12,747 bases of DNA, taken from assembly GCA_009776345.1 (NCBI GenBank), contig WRLS01000049.1, positions 1 through 12,747 of the forward strand, given 5' to 3'. Origin of the DNA: Oscillospiraceae bacterium (GTDB taxonomy: Bacteria; Bacillota; Clostridia; Oscillospirales; Ruminococcaceae). A program made the position numbers and the translations under genes. A model generated the notes under the pieces. That model did no database searches. It was not told the DNA's origin and saw only the letters and a list, made by a program, of their open reading frames with translations. Shown here in pieces: positions 1 to 6,168 of this stretch (position 1 is its first letter; each line of letters begins with the position of its first letter).

Positions 1-27
1 CCGCCAAGGCGGCGTTGACCTTGTTGC

Positions 28-111
28 ATAGTCAGTCGCACACCTTTGGTGTGCCCGTGGGCAAAGCCCACGGTTTCAAAACGGTAAACCGTTTTGAAAT
101 TGACTGACTAT
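28..111. repeat. Cloverleaf-shaped multi-hairpin element
   Basis: An outer 10-bp inverted repeat (ATAGTCAGTC at 28-37, GACTGACTAT at 102-111) encloses three perfect hairpins with almost no spare bases: GCACACC/GGTGTGC (38-54, loop TTT), CCGTGGGC/GCCCACGG (55-73, loop AAA) and TTTCAAAACGGT/ACCGTTTTGAAA (74-99, loop AA). Only two bases (100-101) are unpaired between the last hairpin and the outer stem. The pairing is read directly from the sequence. The element lies 7 nt past the stop codon of the HIT gene on that gene's strand and has no U-tract. It could be a small non-autonomous mobile element (the outer stem acting as terminal repeats), a REP-like element or a 3'-end RNA structure. It is not a tRNA. 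Confidence 0.8.
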
Positions 112-118
112 ATTCTGT

Positions 119-460
119 TTAGCCCGGAGGCCAGCCTAAACCGCGCCCCGCAAGGCAGTGGAAATGGATATGCGCGACAGACTGCCCGCCATCCTCGCCG
201 CAGTTATTGACAATGCGGTAGCCGTTTGTTATCCCCTGCCCGCGCATGATTTGCGGTATCTTCGCGAAAATATATCCGATTGCCGCACAGTTTTCCGCCG
301 TGATATCATCCGCGCCGGAAATATGCTCTTTCGGCACCACAAGGAAATGCACGGGGGCTTGCGGGGATGTATCCCGGAAGGCTAAAATCTTGTCATCTTC
401 GTAAAGCTTTTGGGACGGTATCTCGCCGCTGATTATTTTGCAGAAAATGCAGTTGTCCAT
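119..460 (-). CDS. HIT-family (histidine triad) nucleotide hydrolase/transferase
   Basis: A 113-residue protein of the HINT/PKCI-like branch of the HIT superfamily, whose members hydrolyse nucleoside phosphoramidates and related nucleotidyl conjugates in the cytoplasm. The N-terminus CIFCKI carries the Cys4/Cys7 pair usually linked to zinc binding, followed by GEIPS and a VVPKEHI segment. The triad near the C-terminus reads HIHFHCL (H-x-H-x-H-x-x), and the protein ends in GWPPG, as is usual for the family. Length is typical, so it looks intact. The start is supported by AAGGAG about 8 nt upstream. It is the last gene of a minus-strand run after the isomerase and gpmI, but 188 nt containing two repeat elements separate it from gpmI, so co-transcription is uncertain. 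The in vivo substrate cannot be told from sequence. Confidence 0.93.
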   Translation of the reverse strand: MDNCIFCKIISGEIPSQKLYEDDKILAFRDTSPQAPVHFLVVPKEHISGADDITAENCAAIGYIFAKIPQIMRGQGITNGYRIVNNCGEDGGQSVAHIHFHCLAGRGLGWPPG

Positions 461-505
461 ATTTGAAGCTCCTTGTCATATTCTTGGCAATGTAGGGCGG
501 GGGCA

Positions 506-549
506 GATAGAGATTAGTAATTAGAAATTAGTAATTAGTAAGGGAAGAA
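506..549 (+). repeat. NTAGNAA heptad array with GATAGAG leader and AGGGAAGAA tail
   Basis: After a leader GATAGAG (506-512) come four 7-bp units, ATTAGTA, ATTAGAA, ATTAGTA and ATTAGTA (513-540), then AGGGAAGAA (541-549). It lies between the HIT gene and the gpmI 3' end, immediately left of the paired-hairpin element at 571-648. The leader plus first unit recurs alone at 4740-4755, and the tail recurs beside several of the other heptad arrays. Confidence 0.75.
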
Positions 550-570
550 AACACAAGTTTCGCTGTTTGC

Positions 571-648
571 GTAGGGGACGCACACCGGGCGTCCCGAAAA
601 ACCGAACTGAACCATATAGAGCGGGACGCGCAGGGGCGCGTCCCCTAC
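571..648. repeat. GTAGGG-ended paired-hairpin element, copy 1
   Basis: A 78-bp inverted repeat beginning GTAGGGGACGC (571-581) and ending GCGTCCCCTAC (638-648). Each arm is itself a hairpin: GGGACGC/GCGTCCC in the left arm and GGGACGCGC/GCGCGTCCC in the right arm. A 25-nt spacer (597-621) separates them and resembles the spacer of the copy at 3627-3702 (AAAA..GAA..GAAC). The right end touches the gpmI stop codon (649-651) with no gap. On the gpmI transcript it would fold just after translation stops. There is no U-tract, so classic intrinsic termination is not indicated. Confidence 0.8.
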
Positions 649-2175
649 TCATAACACATTTATTATCGGCGTACCCGTCATCTCCCGCGGTTGCGGCAAG
701 CCAAGCAGTTTCAGCATCGTCGGCGCAAGCCCGGCAAGGCAGCCTTCCCCGTCCGGCAGAAGCTTTACATCCCCTGCGCCTATAACAATCAGCGGAGCGG
801 GGTTTGTTGTATGCGCGGTGAAGGGGGAGCCGTCCGGCTCGTACATTTGGTCGGCGTTGCCGTGGTCGGCGGTTACTAGCATTACACCGCCCATTTCCGT
901 GATTTTCGCGGCGATTTTCCCCAGGCACTCATCCACCGCCTCCACAGCCTTGACCGCGGCGGCGAAATCCCCCGTATGGCCGACCATGTCGCAGTTTGCG
1001 TAGTTGCAGATGATAACGTCATACTTTCCGCCGTCAAGCCTTTTGAGCAGCTCATCTGTGACCTCGTACGCGCTCATCTCCGGCTTAAGGTCATAGGTCG
1101 CGACCTTCGGTGAAGGGATCAGCGCTCGGTCCTCGCCGTCATAGGGCGCTTCGACCCCGCCGTTGAAGAAGAAGGTCACGTGCGCGTATTTTTCGGTTTC
1201 GGCTATACGGAGCTGCTTTAAGCCCTTGGCCGCAATATACTCCCCGAAAGTATTTGAAAGTTTTACAGGTGTAAACGCCACATAAACATTTGGCATGGCG
1301 GCGTCGTACAAAGTCATGCAGACATAGTGCAGGGGAAAATATGATTTGCGTTTAAAGCCGTCAAAATCGGGGTCAACAAAAGTGCGCGTAATTTCCCGCG
1401 CGCGGTCGGGGCGGAAGTTGAAAAAGATGATGGCATCGTTTTCCTTCACGCCCACGCCTTGGATGCAGACAGTCGGCACGGTAAATTCATCGGTGATGCC
1501 ATTGTCGTAGGATTTTTGCATAACGCCAAGCACATCGGCATCGATATCCCCCTCCCCATGGACAATGGCGTTATAGGCGCGCTCGACGCGGTCCCAGCGG
1601 TTGTCGCGGTCCATGGCGTAGTAGCGCCCGATAATCGTGGCAATTTTCCCCGTTCCGATTTCCCGCAGCTTTTCATGAAGCTCCCGGATGTAGTCTTTCC
1701 CGGAAGTTGGCGGGACGTCGCGGCCGTCCATAAGGCAGTGGACAAATACATCTCGCACGCCTTTTTTCCCGGCAAGCTCAAGTATCGCGTAAAGATGCGT
1801 GTTGTGGGAGTGTACGCCGCCGTCGGACAGCAAGCCCGCCAAATGCAACGCAGTGCCGTGCTTTACGCAGTGATCCATTGCGGCGTTTAGGGTTTCATTG
1901 CTGAAGAAGTCCCCGTCCGCGATAGATTTTGTGATCCTTGTAAGCTCCTGGTAGACAATCCTGCCTGCACCGATATTGGTGTGGCCTACCTCGGAGTTGC
2001 CCATCTGCCCCTCCGGCAGGCCTACATCCATACCGGAAGCGCCGATCTGTGTGTTTGGATATTCGTCGAAAAAGCGGTCAAGGTTCGGAGTTTTTGCCGC
2101 TTTAATCGCGTTGCCGTAATCGTTGGGGTTCTCGCCGTAGCCGTCCAGTATAATAAGTGCCAGCGGTTTTTTCAT
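649..2175 (-). CDS. gpmI: 2,3-bisphosphoglycerate-independent phosphoglycerate mutase
   Basis: A 508-residue enzyme of the alkaline-phosphatase superfamily that interconverts 3- and 2-phosphoglycerate in glycolysis/gluconeogenesis through a phosphoserine intermediate and, in Gram-positive spore formers, two Mn ions. Visible signatures: N-terminal LIILDGYG with metal-ligand Asp11; QMGNSEVGHTNIGAGR with the nucleophile Ser61; GRYYAMDRDNRWDR; FFNFRPDRAREI; TADHGNADQM and HTTNPAP near the C-terminus. Length and motif order are normal. The start is fixed by GGAGG about 7 nt upstream. It follows the isomerase-like gene by 21 nt, so the two are probably one transcript from the promoter at 2949-2978. 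It is not beside the gap-pgk-tpi-eno genes often seen with gpmI, at least in this window. A repeat element starts directly after its stop codon. Confidence 0.98.
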   Translation of the reverse strand: MKKPLALIILDGYGENPNDYGNAIKAAKTPNLDRFFDEYPNTQIGASGMDVGLPEGQMGNSEVGHTNIGAGRIVYQELTRITKSIADGDFFSNETLNAAMDHCVKHGTALHLAGLLSDGGVHSHNTHLYAILELAGKKGVRDVFVHCLMDGRDVPPTSGKDYIRELHEKLREIGTGKIATIIGRYYAMDRDNRWDRVERAYNAIVHGEGDIDADVLGVMQKSYDNGITDEFTVPTVCIQGVGVKENDAIIFFNFRPDRAREITRTFVDPDFDGFKRKSYFPLHYVCMTLYDAAMPNVYVAFTPVKLSNTFGEYIAAKGLKQLRIAETEKYAHVTFFFNGGVEAPYDGEDRALIPSPKVATYDLKPEMSAYEVTDELLKRLDGGKYDVIICNYANCDMVGHTGDFAAAVKAVEAVDECLGKIAAKITEMGGVMLVTADHGNADQMYEPDGSPFTAHTTNPAPLIVIGAGDVKLLPDGEGCLAGLAPTMLKLLGLPQPREMTGTPIINVL

Positions 2176-2196
2176 GGGATGACGTCCTCCCTATTT

Positions 2197-2913
2197 CTAA
2201 AGGCTCTTCAAAAAGTCAATGCAAATTTGCGATTCGGTCAAACCATCGGGGGTAAGCGTTTCGCTTTCCACCACCATCGGGATTCCAAGCTCGGCGGCTT
2301 TTGCGTAAACCTCTTTTACCGGCGCCGTGCCTTTGCCCAGCGGCATACCCTTGCGGTCGGTAAAGCCGTCTTTGATGTGTATGAAAACCAGCCTATCTCG
2401 CAGCTTCTCCATCAGCTCAACCGGGCATTTCCCGGCGGCATATGCCCAGAATGTGTCAAGCTCCAAGGCTATTTCACTGCGCTCCACAAGCTGGTCGTAA
2501 ACTACCGAGCCATCGGCGTTGGGCTTAAACTCCCAGTCATGGTTATGGTAAGCAAGCGTTATGCCCTGCGCCTTCAGCTTAGGGGCGATTTCGCTCACCT
2601 GCGCGATGAATGTATCAATTTTTGCTTGGTCACTGAGGTCGTGCGAGGGGATGATATAAAAGCGGTTGCCGATCGCCTTGTGATATTCCAGCGTGGCGTC
2701 CCAGTCATCAAAAAGGTCGCTGAGCCTTGAGTGCGTGCCGGATACAGAAAGCCCCAGCTCTTTCAGCCAAGCTGCGATATCCCCTGCGGGGATCCCGAAA
2801 AAGCCCGCGAATTCGGCGGATGTATAGCCCATCGCCGCCAATTTTTCCAGCGCGCCCTTCATGTCTGTTTGTGTAATGTCCCTTACGCTGTACATTTGTA
2901 TCCCGATTTTCAT
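2197..2913 (-). CDS. Sugar phosphate isomerase/epimerase-like TIM-barrel protein
   Basis: A 238-residue protein of the AP-endonuclease-2/xylose-isomerase-like TIM-barrel superfamily (IolE, sugar epimerase and related enzymes). The opening KIGIQMYSVRD is typical. Candidate metal ligands follow the family order: Glu34 (SAEFAGFFG), His61 (SGTHS), the AYHNHDWEF segment around residues 121-129, the Glu and Asp of ALELDTFW, FIHIKDG and a late VVESET. All expected strands are present, so it looks complete. GGAGGG lies upstream of the ATG. It is the first gene of the isomerase-gpmI unit, divergent from the VOC gene. The substrate is unknown; members act on many keto- and aldo-sugars, and the link to gpmI suggests only general carbon metabolism. 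Confidence 0.9.
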   Translation of the reverse strand: MKIGIQMYSVRDITQTDMKGALEKLAAMGYTSAEFAGFFGIPAGDIAAWLKELGLSVSGTHSRLSDLFDDWDATLEYHKAIGNRFYIIPSHDLSDQAKIDTFIAQVSEIAPKLKAQGITLAYHNHDWEFKPNADGSVVYDQLVERSEIALELDTFWAYAAGKCPVELMEKLRDRLVFIHIKDGFTDRKGMPLGKGTAPVKEVYAKAAELGIPMVVESETLTPDGLTESQICIDFLKSL

Positions 2914-2948
2914 TTAATTTTCCCTCCGATATGTAATATGATACCTAA

Positions 2949-2978
2949 ACTATACCATAAATTGGCGGTGGAATGCAA
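2949..2978 (-). promoter_or_regulatory. Promoter of the isomerase-gpmI unit
   Basis: On the minus strand, TTGCAT (2973-2978) and TATAGT (2949-2954) are separated by 18 nt, about 36 nt upstream of the isomerase start codon. This is a good vegetative sigma-A match. It is divergent from the VOC promoter. Confidence 0.7.
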
Positions 2979-2993
2979 TAGAGGAAGTATCTA

Positions 2994-3022
2994 TTGTAAT
3001 CACATACAGAATATGCTAAAAT
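2994..3022 (+). promoter_or_regulatory. Promoter of the VOC gene
   Basis: TTGTAA (2994-2999) and TAAAAT (3017-3022) with a 17-nt spacer, 25 nt before the start codon and followed by a GGAGG ribosome binding site. It is a sigma-A-type promoter, back to back with the isomerase promoter; the two -35 boxes are about 15 nt apart, so one regulator could affect both. Confidence 0.7.
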
Positions 3023-3047
3023 TAAAAAAAAACAGAGGAGGAAGAAA

Positions 3048-3500
3048 ATGAAAAATCCAATAAATTTAGACGGCTTTATTCAAATTGCCATTGTTGTGGA
3101 CGATGTTGAAAAAGCGGCGAAGGCATGGGCAAAGCTTTTTGGTGTCCCCGTACCGGAGATTATGGACCACTCGCAGGACGGCAACCCTAATGTTACATAC
3201 AGGGGGAAGACCGCAAAGTACGGGCTTAAAATGGCGGTTATCCCTGTGGGGAATTTCGTCATAGAGCTGACGGAGCCGGGCGGAGGCGAAAGCACCTTTC
3301 GCGAATTCATCGACAAGCATGGGTGCGGTGTCCACCACCTGGGCTTTGAAGTCGGCGAGCGGCGGGATGCCATCATCGCCGAGCTTGAGGCGGACGGTAT
3401 TGATATGCGCCAGATCGGGTTTTATCCCGGCAGCAGCTGGACGATTGTAGACAGTGAGGATGCCTTAGGCGTGAATTTGAACATCAAGCCAAAGGCGTAA
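3048..3500 (+). CDS. VOC-family (glyoxalase/epimerase fold) protein
   Basis: A 150-residue vicinal-oxygen-chelate protein of paired beta-alpha-beta-beta-beta modules. The best overall resemblance is to methylmalonyl-CoA epimerase-like members: FIQIAIVVDDVEKAAKAW at the start, PVGNFVIELTEPGG in the middle, GVHHLGFEV at about 94-102 and GVNLNIKP at the end. Metal positions are partly altered. The usual first His is Gln12 and the usual last Glu (GVxIEL) is Asn145, whereas Glu73 and His96/His97 remain. It may therefore bind a metal differently, act on another substrate, or be a binding protein. Length is full for a single-domain VOC protein. The start is supported by GAGGAGG. It is monocistronic, with its own promoter and a strong terminator. 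Confidence 0.88.
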   Translation: MKNPINLDGFIQIAIVVDDVEKAAKAWAKLFGVPVPEIMDHSQDGNPNVTYRGKTAKYGLKMAVIPVGNFVIELTEPGGGESTFREFIDKHGCGVHHLGFEVGERRDAIIAELEADGIDMRQIGFYPGSSWTIVDSEDALGVNLNIKPKA

Positions 3501-3520
3501 AGGCAACTTGAATATGTTAG

Positions 3521-3560
3521 CTCCCCCGCTTTTTTAACCGGCGGGGGAGTTTTGTTTTAT
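3521..3560 (+). terminator. Rho-independent terminator after the VOC gene
   Basis: CTCCCCCGC (3521-3529) pairs with GCGGGGGAG (3541-3549) around an 11-nt loop and is followed by a T-rich run (TTTTGTTTTATTTTTT). It begins 20 nt after the stop codon. Confidence 0.9.
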
Positions 3561-3626
3561 TTTTTCGAGAAATTGTAATACCGTATAGCACGGTTGCGGC
3601 TTCGCCGCAACAACGGATATTGCATC

Positions 3627-3702
3627 GTAGGGTCGGGCTTCTATGCCCGACCGTCAAAAGTGAATCGAACATCCGCGGTCGGGCATGGAAGCCCGACCCT
3701 AC
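3627..3702. repeat. GTAGGG-ended paired-hairpin element, copy 2
   Basis: A 76-bp element with 27-nt arms (3627-3653 and 3676-3702) that are inverted copies with one mismatch, which would be a G-U pair in RNA. Each arm is also self-complementary (GGTCGGGC/GCCCGACC, 6-nt loop), so the DNA or RNA can form either one long stem or two short hairpins. The 22-nt spacer resembles that of copy 1. The left flank ATTGCATC is identical to the flank of the half copy at 12400. A heptad array adjoins on the right, and a short hairpin (GTTGCGGCTTCGCCGCAAC, around 3593-3611) lies on the left. Confidence 0.85.
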
Positions 3703-3709
3703 ATCCCTT

Positions 3710-3740
3710 CCTAAAACCTCAATCCTCAAACCTAAATCCT
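3710..3740 (-). repeat. GGWTTNA heptad array B
   Basis: Four 7-bp units in the plus-strand reading CCTAAAA, CCTCAAT, CCTCAAA, CCTAAAT, followed by CCT and a small hairpin CCTTGCGGCAAGG-like segment that runs into the nucleoside-hydrolase stop codon at 3750-3752. It sits between that stop codon and the paired-hairpin element at 3627-3702. Confidence 0.75.
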
Positions 3741-3749
3741 GCCGCAAGG

Positions 3750-4679
3750 CTACTTCTCCGCGATATTTTCCCCCACAAGCTTGCCTATCAAATCCGCGAA
3801 CAGCTTATCGCGGTTTACATGGTACACATAGCGGATGAAATGGCGGCGCGGGTCGCGGGCGTAGTGGTGGTCATATTCGGGGATGGGGCTGTGTTCCAAT
3901 CTGTCTAAGAGGAAATCCCCGTCCAGCAGCCAGGCGATTGCCGTAACATCCCAAATCACCCGCGACCAGGATTTTACGCCGCTTTCCCGCAGGCCTTCTT
4001 CACAGGTATACTGCGCAAGGTAATCGCAAAGCTTATTTTTGCCCTTCAGCCAATATTCCAGCTCAGGCCCGCTTACGGTAAACGCGGAAACCACGCCCGC
4101 GCACGGAAGCTGTACCAGCGGCACGCCGCAGCCGAATATGACCCGCGCGGCGGCTACGTCCTGGCGGCAGTTGAATTCGCGGTTGTCATGCCATTCGAGG
4201 GAGTTGCCGCCCAGCCATACAACAACGATATTTTCTATGATGGCGGGGTTTATCAGGATCGCGGAGGCGACATTCGTGATTGCCCCGATCGCCGCGACAT
4301 AAAGCGGGTTTTCGCCTGTGTACCGCATTGCAAGCGCGGCGAGATGCTCCGCCGCAGGGGATATGACAGGCTGTGTTTCAGACTCAAGATACCGATCGGA
4401 GCCTTTGAATACGTTTTCCATAAGCCCATCCTCCCCCATCAGTGAGAGGATTTTATGTATTTCCCGGTAACTTTTTTCCATGCCATCCGCCGGGCCGGAG
4501 GATTTGCTGTTAAAAAACGGGGCGGCGTAAACCGCCTTGACATTTAGTTTTTCGCAGGAGCGCACCATGTATGCCAGCGCGAATTGGTCGTCAATTTCGT
4601 TGTAGGTATCGGTATCCAGCACAACATCGATTTTCCCGGCAGGGCGGGACAGGCGGGAAAGCAGCTTTTGCGTATCCAT
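3750..4679 (-). CDS. Nucleoside hydrolase (IunH-like) family protein
   Basis: A 309-residue member of the inosine-uridine-preferring nucleoside hydrolase superfamily, which cleaves the N-glycosidic bond of (ribo)nucleosides with an active-site Ca ion. The N-terminal signature reads DTDTYNEIDDQFAL (Asp22, Asp24, Asp30, Asp31), an expanded form of the usual DxDPGxDD with two extra residues between Asp24 and Asp30. Later come NPLYVAAIGAITNVA, VVWLGGN, EFNCRQDVAAARVIF and WDVTAIAWLL, which supplies the C-terminal Asp; the His that often precedes that Asp is Trp here. The variant suggests a diverged subfamily, so the substrate is uncertain. The length is normal. GGAGG lies 6 nt before the ATG. The gene is monocistronic and divergent from the next gene. 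Its stop codon abuts a repeat. Confidence 0.9.
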   Translation of the reverse strand: MDTQKLLSRLSRPAGKIDVVLDTDTYNEIDDQFALAYMVRSCEKLNVKAVYAAPFFNSKSSGPADGMEKSYREIHKILSLMGEDGLMENVFKGSDRYLESETQPVISPAAEHLAALAMRYTGENPLYVAAIGAITNVASAILINPAIIENIVVVWLGGNSLEWHDNREFNCRQDVAAARVIFGCGVPLVQLPCAGVVSAFTVSGPELEYWLKGKNKLCDYLAQYTCEEGLRESGVKSWSRVIWDVTAIAWLLDGDFLLDRLEHSPIPEYDHHYARDPRRHFIRYVYHVNRDKLFADLIGKLVGENIAEK

Positions 4680-4705
4680 ATATATCCTCCAATGTGTTTT
4701 TTAAC

Positions 4706-4734
4706 ATAATAGCACAGAACGGGGGAGCGGGCAA
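4706..4734 (-). promoter_or_regulatory. Promoter of the nucleoside hydrolase gene
   Basis: Minus-strand TTGCCC (4729-4734) and TATTAT (4706-4711) with a 17-nt spacer, 26 nt upstream of the start codon. A reasonable sigma-A match. Confidence 0.6.
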
Positions 4735-4739
4735 GCGCG

Positions 4740-4755
4740 GATAGAGATTAGAAAC
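4740..4755 (+). repeat. Truncated copy of the GATAGAG-ATTAG repeat
   Basis: GATAGAGATTAG at 4740-4751 repeats the leader and first unit found at 506-517, but stops after about one heptad (AAAC follows). It lies between the two divergent promoters. Confidence 0.5.
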
Positions 4756-4782
4756 TTAATCTTTTTATAAAAAAACTCGCCC

Positions 4783-4811
4783 TTGTTTACGGATAACCGG
4801 GGCGGTATACT
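4783..4811 (+). promoter_or_regulatory. Promoter of the 346-residue unknown gene
   Basis: TTGTTT (4783-4788) and TATACT (4806-4811) with a 17-nt spacer, about 41 nt before the ATG at 4853. A good sigma-A match. Confidence 0.7.
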
Positions 4812-4852
4812 AAATATGGCGGCCGCCGAATAAATTTAGGAGTGTGAACATA

Positions 4853-5893
4853 ATGACTGCTCAATCAAAAAAGCTCATGCAGTGGGCGATAAACAAAATA
4901 AAGACAGAATACCCCGATGACGTTGCGCTGCTTGTCGCGGTTGAGGGCGCGTCCGTAAACGGCGACGGCCATGGGGAACCGTTCGACTACTTTGTCCCCG
5001 CAACAGACCGCGGCAATCAGTTGTCCCAAACCTTCATCATCGGCGATGTAGGCAACGACCTCTACCCGCGCTCGTGGGAGCGCTGTGAGCGCACTGCAAA
5101 CCTTGACGACCCCGCAGCCATTTGCCTGGGGAAAGCAAAGATCCTGTACGCGCGCTCAAAAGAGGATGAAGAGAGGTTTGAGGCGATCCGCCAAAAGCTG
5201 TTCGACAATTTGGCGGACCCTGTTTTCGTTTACAAAAAGGCCCTTGAAAACCTTGATGTCGCAATGGATATGTACCGCACGATGATGTTTGAGGAAAGGC
5301 TCTGGAAAGTACGCTGCCTGGCGGGGTTTGTCCACCATTTCCTTTTTACGTCCGTCGCCTGCCTCAACGGGGATTATTGGAAGGATTGGCATTTCGGCGC
5401 GCTTGCGGCGATTGCGCAGTGGGAGGGGCTGCCCGAACGCTTCGGCGAGTATTACTGCGCGGTTATGGAAGCTTCGACAGTCAGCGAGCTTAGAAATATC
5501 GCGCATCTTCTTATAGCATCGGCGCGGCAGTTTATCGCCCGGTATAAGCCAGAAAGCACGGTCCCCGCAGGGGAACCGGATTACCGCTGGCTTGCCGCTT
5601 GGTACCAGGAGCTTCGCACAACCTGGAACAGGCTGTATTATTTCTGCGAGCAGCAAAACAGCGACGCCGCGTTTATTGACGCTTGCAATTTGCAAAATGA
5701 GCTTAGCATAATCGCGGATGAGTTTGCGCTTGGCGAGCTTGATTTGCTGGGGGCTTTTGATGTACACGGCCTGCGGCTGTTATCCGCCCGCGCCTGTGAG
5801 CTTGAAAAAACAGTCGTCCGCGCCATAGAAGAAAAGGGCGTGAAAATTAAGCGTTATGCTACAACCGAAGAGTTTCTAGCCGCAAATCTATAA
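4853..5893 (+). CDS. Unassigned protein, possibly nucleotidyltransferase-like
   Basis: A 346-residue soluble protein I cannot assign confidently. A longer reading from GTG at 4844 is possible, but AGGAG at 4838-4842 leaves only 1 nt before that GTG and a normal 10 nt before the ATG at 4853, so 4853 is chosen. The N-terminal part has VALLVAVEGASVNGDG then GEPFDYFVPATDRG, FIIGDVGNDLYPRSWER and DDPAAICLGKAKILYARS. This layout loosely recalls nucleotidyltransferase-fold proteins with a small-molecule-binding region, but a clean G-S...DxD motif is absent. The remainder (about 120-346) is predicted by eye to be mostly helical and rich in Trp/Tyr, including FVYKKALENLDVAMDMYRTM, AHLLIASARQFIARY and WYQELRTTWNRLYYF. 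No signal peptide or membrane segment is seen. It is monocistronic with its own promoter. The nucleotidyltransferase idea is weak inference. Confidence 0.85.
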   Translation: MTAQSKKLMQWAINKIKTEYPDDVALLVAVEGASVNGDGHGEPFDYFVPATDRGNQLSQTFIIGDVGNDLYPRSWERCERTANLDDPAAICLGKAKILYARSKEDEERFEAIRQKLFDNLADPVFVYKKALENLDVAMDMYRTMMFEERLWKVRCLAGFVHHFLFTSVACLNGDYWKDWHFGALAAIAQWEGLPERFGEYYCAVMEASTVSELRNIAHLLIASARQFIARYKPESTVPAGEPDYRWLAAWYQELRTTWNRLYYFCEQQNSDAAFIDACNLQNELSIIADEFALGELDLLGAFDVHGLRLLSARACELEKTVVRAIEEKGVKIKRYATTEEFLAANL

Positions 5894-6076
5894 GGGAAGA
5901 AGCAATAAGTTTTTGTCCCAAGAAAAAGTGCAGGCTACAAAGGCAAGTATGCACATAACGAAAGCAAGGAGCGACGCCCGGAAGCGCCCGCGCACGTAAT
6001 AACAGCGGAAAAAGTCTTTGATTTCTTTTATTCCAAATACCTTTTTTCGCGTTCGAGACCTGGAGCGGCTTCGCCA

Positions 6077-6106
6077 GGATTAAGGTTTTAGGATTTAGGA
6101 TTTAGG
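6077..6106 (+). repeat. GGWTTNA heptad array C
   Basis: GGATTAA, GGTTTTA, GGATTTA and GGATTTA (6077-6104), entered from a CCAGG hairpin arm and followed by GGAAGGGAAGG. It has the same order of hairpin, four heptads and purine tail as the array at 9458. Confidence 0.75.
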
Positions 6107-6133
6107 AAGGGAAGGAATTTGTCGCACCGTCCC

Positions 6134-6168
6134 TTACTAATTTCTAATTCCTATTTTCTAATTTCTAC
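6134..6168 (-). repeat. NTAGNAA heptad array D
   Basis: Plus-strand units TTACTAA, TTTCTAA, TTCCTAT, TTTCTAA, TTTCTAC. Read on the minus strand they are NTAGNAA units ending in AGGGA, matching the array at 513-540. It faces array C in inverted orientation, about 28 nt away. Confidence 0.7.

Noticed and set aside
28..111. Cloverleaf shape read as a tRNA gene
   Set aside because: Stem lengths (10/7/8/12) and 2-3-nt loops do not fit a tRNA, and no T-loop, anticodon loop or conserved tRNA bases are present.
571..648. GTAGGG element as a classic rho-independent terminator
   Set aside because: The stems are strong, but no U-tract follows on either strand, unlike the clear terminators at 3521 and 10133.
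521..928. 135-codon minus-strand frame over the gpmI 3' end and repeat element
   Set aside because: It is out of frame with gpmI, highly Arg-rich and runs through the repeat element; it is a frame shadow.
1981..2730. 249-codon plus-strand frame opposite gpmI and the isomerase gene
   Set aside because: It spans two well-supported minus-strand genes and their junction and has no family features.
4844..4852. GTG start for the 346-residue protein
   Set aside because: Only 1 nt separates it from the AGGAG ribosome binding site; the ATG at 4853 has normal spacing.
5891..5957. Mini-ORF on the minus strand (about 21 codons, starting MCILAFV)
   Set aside because: No ribosome binding site, overlaps the end of the plus-strand gene, and no recognisable family. 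A 16-codon plus-strand frame at 5950-6000 is equally unsupported.
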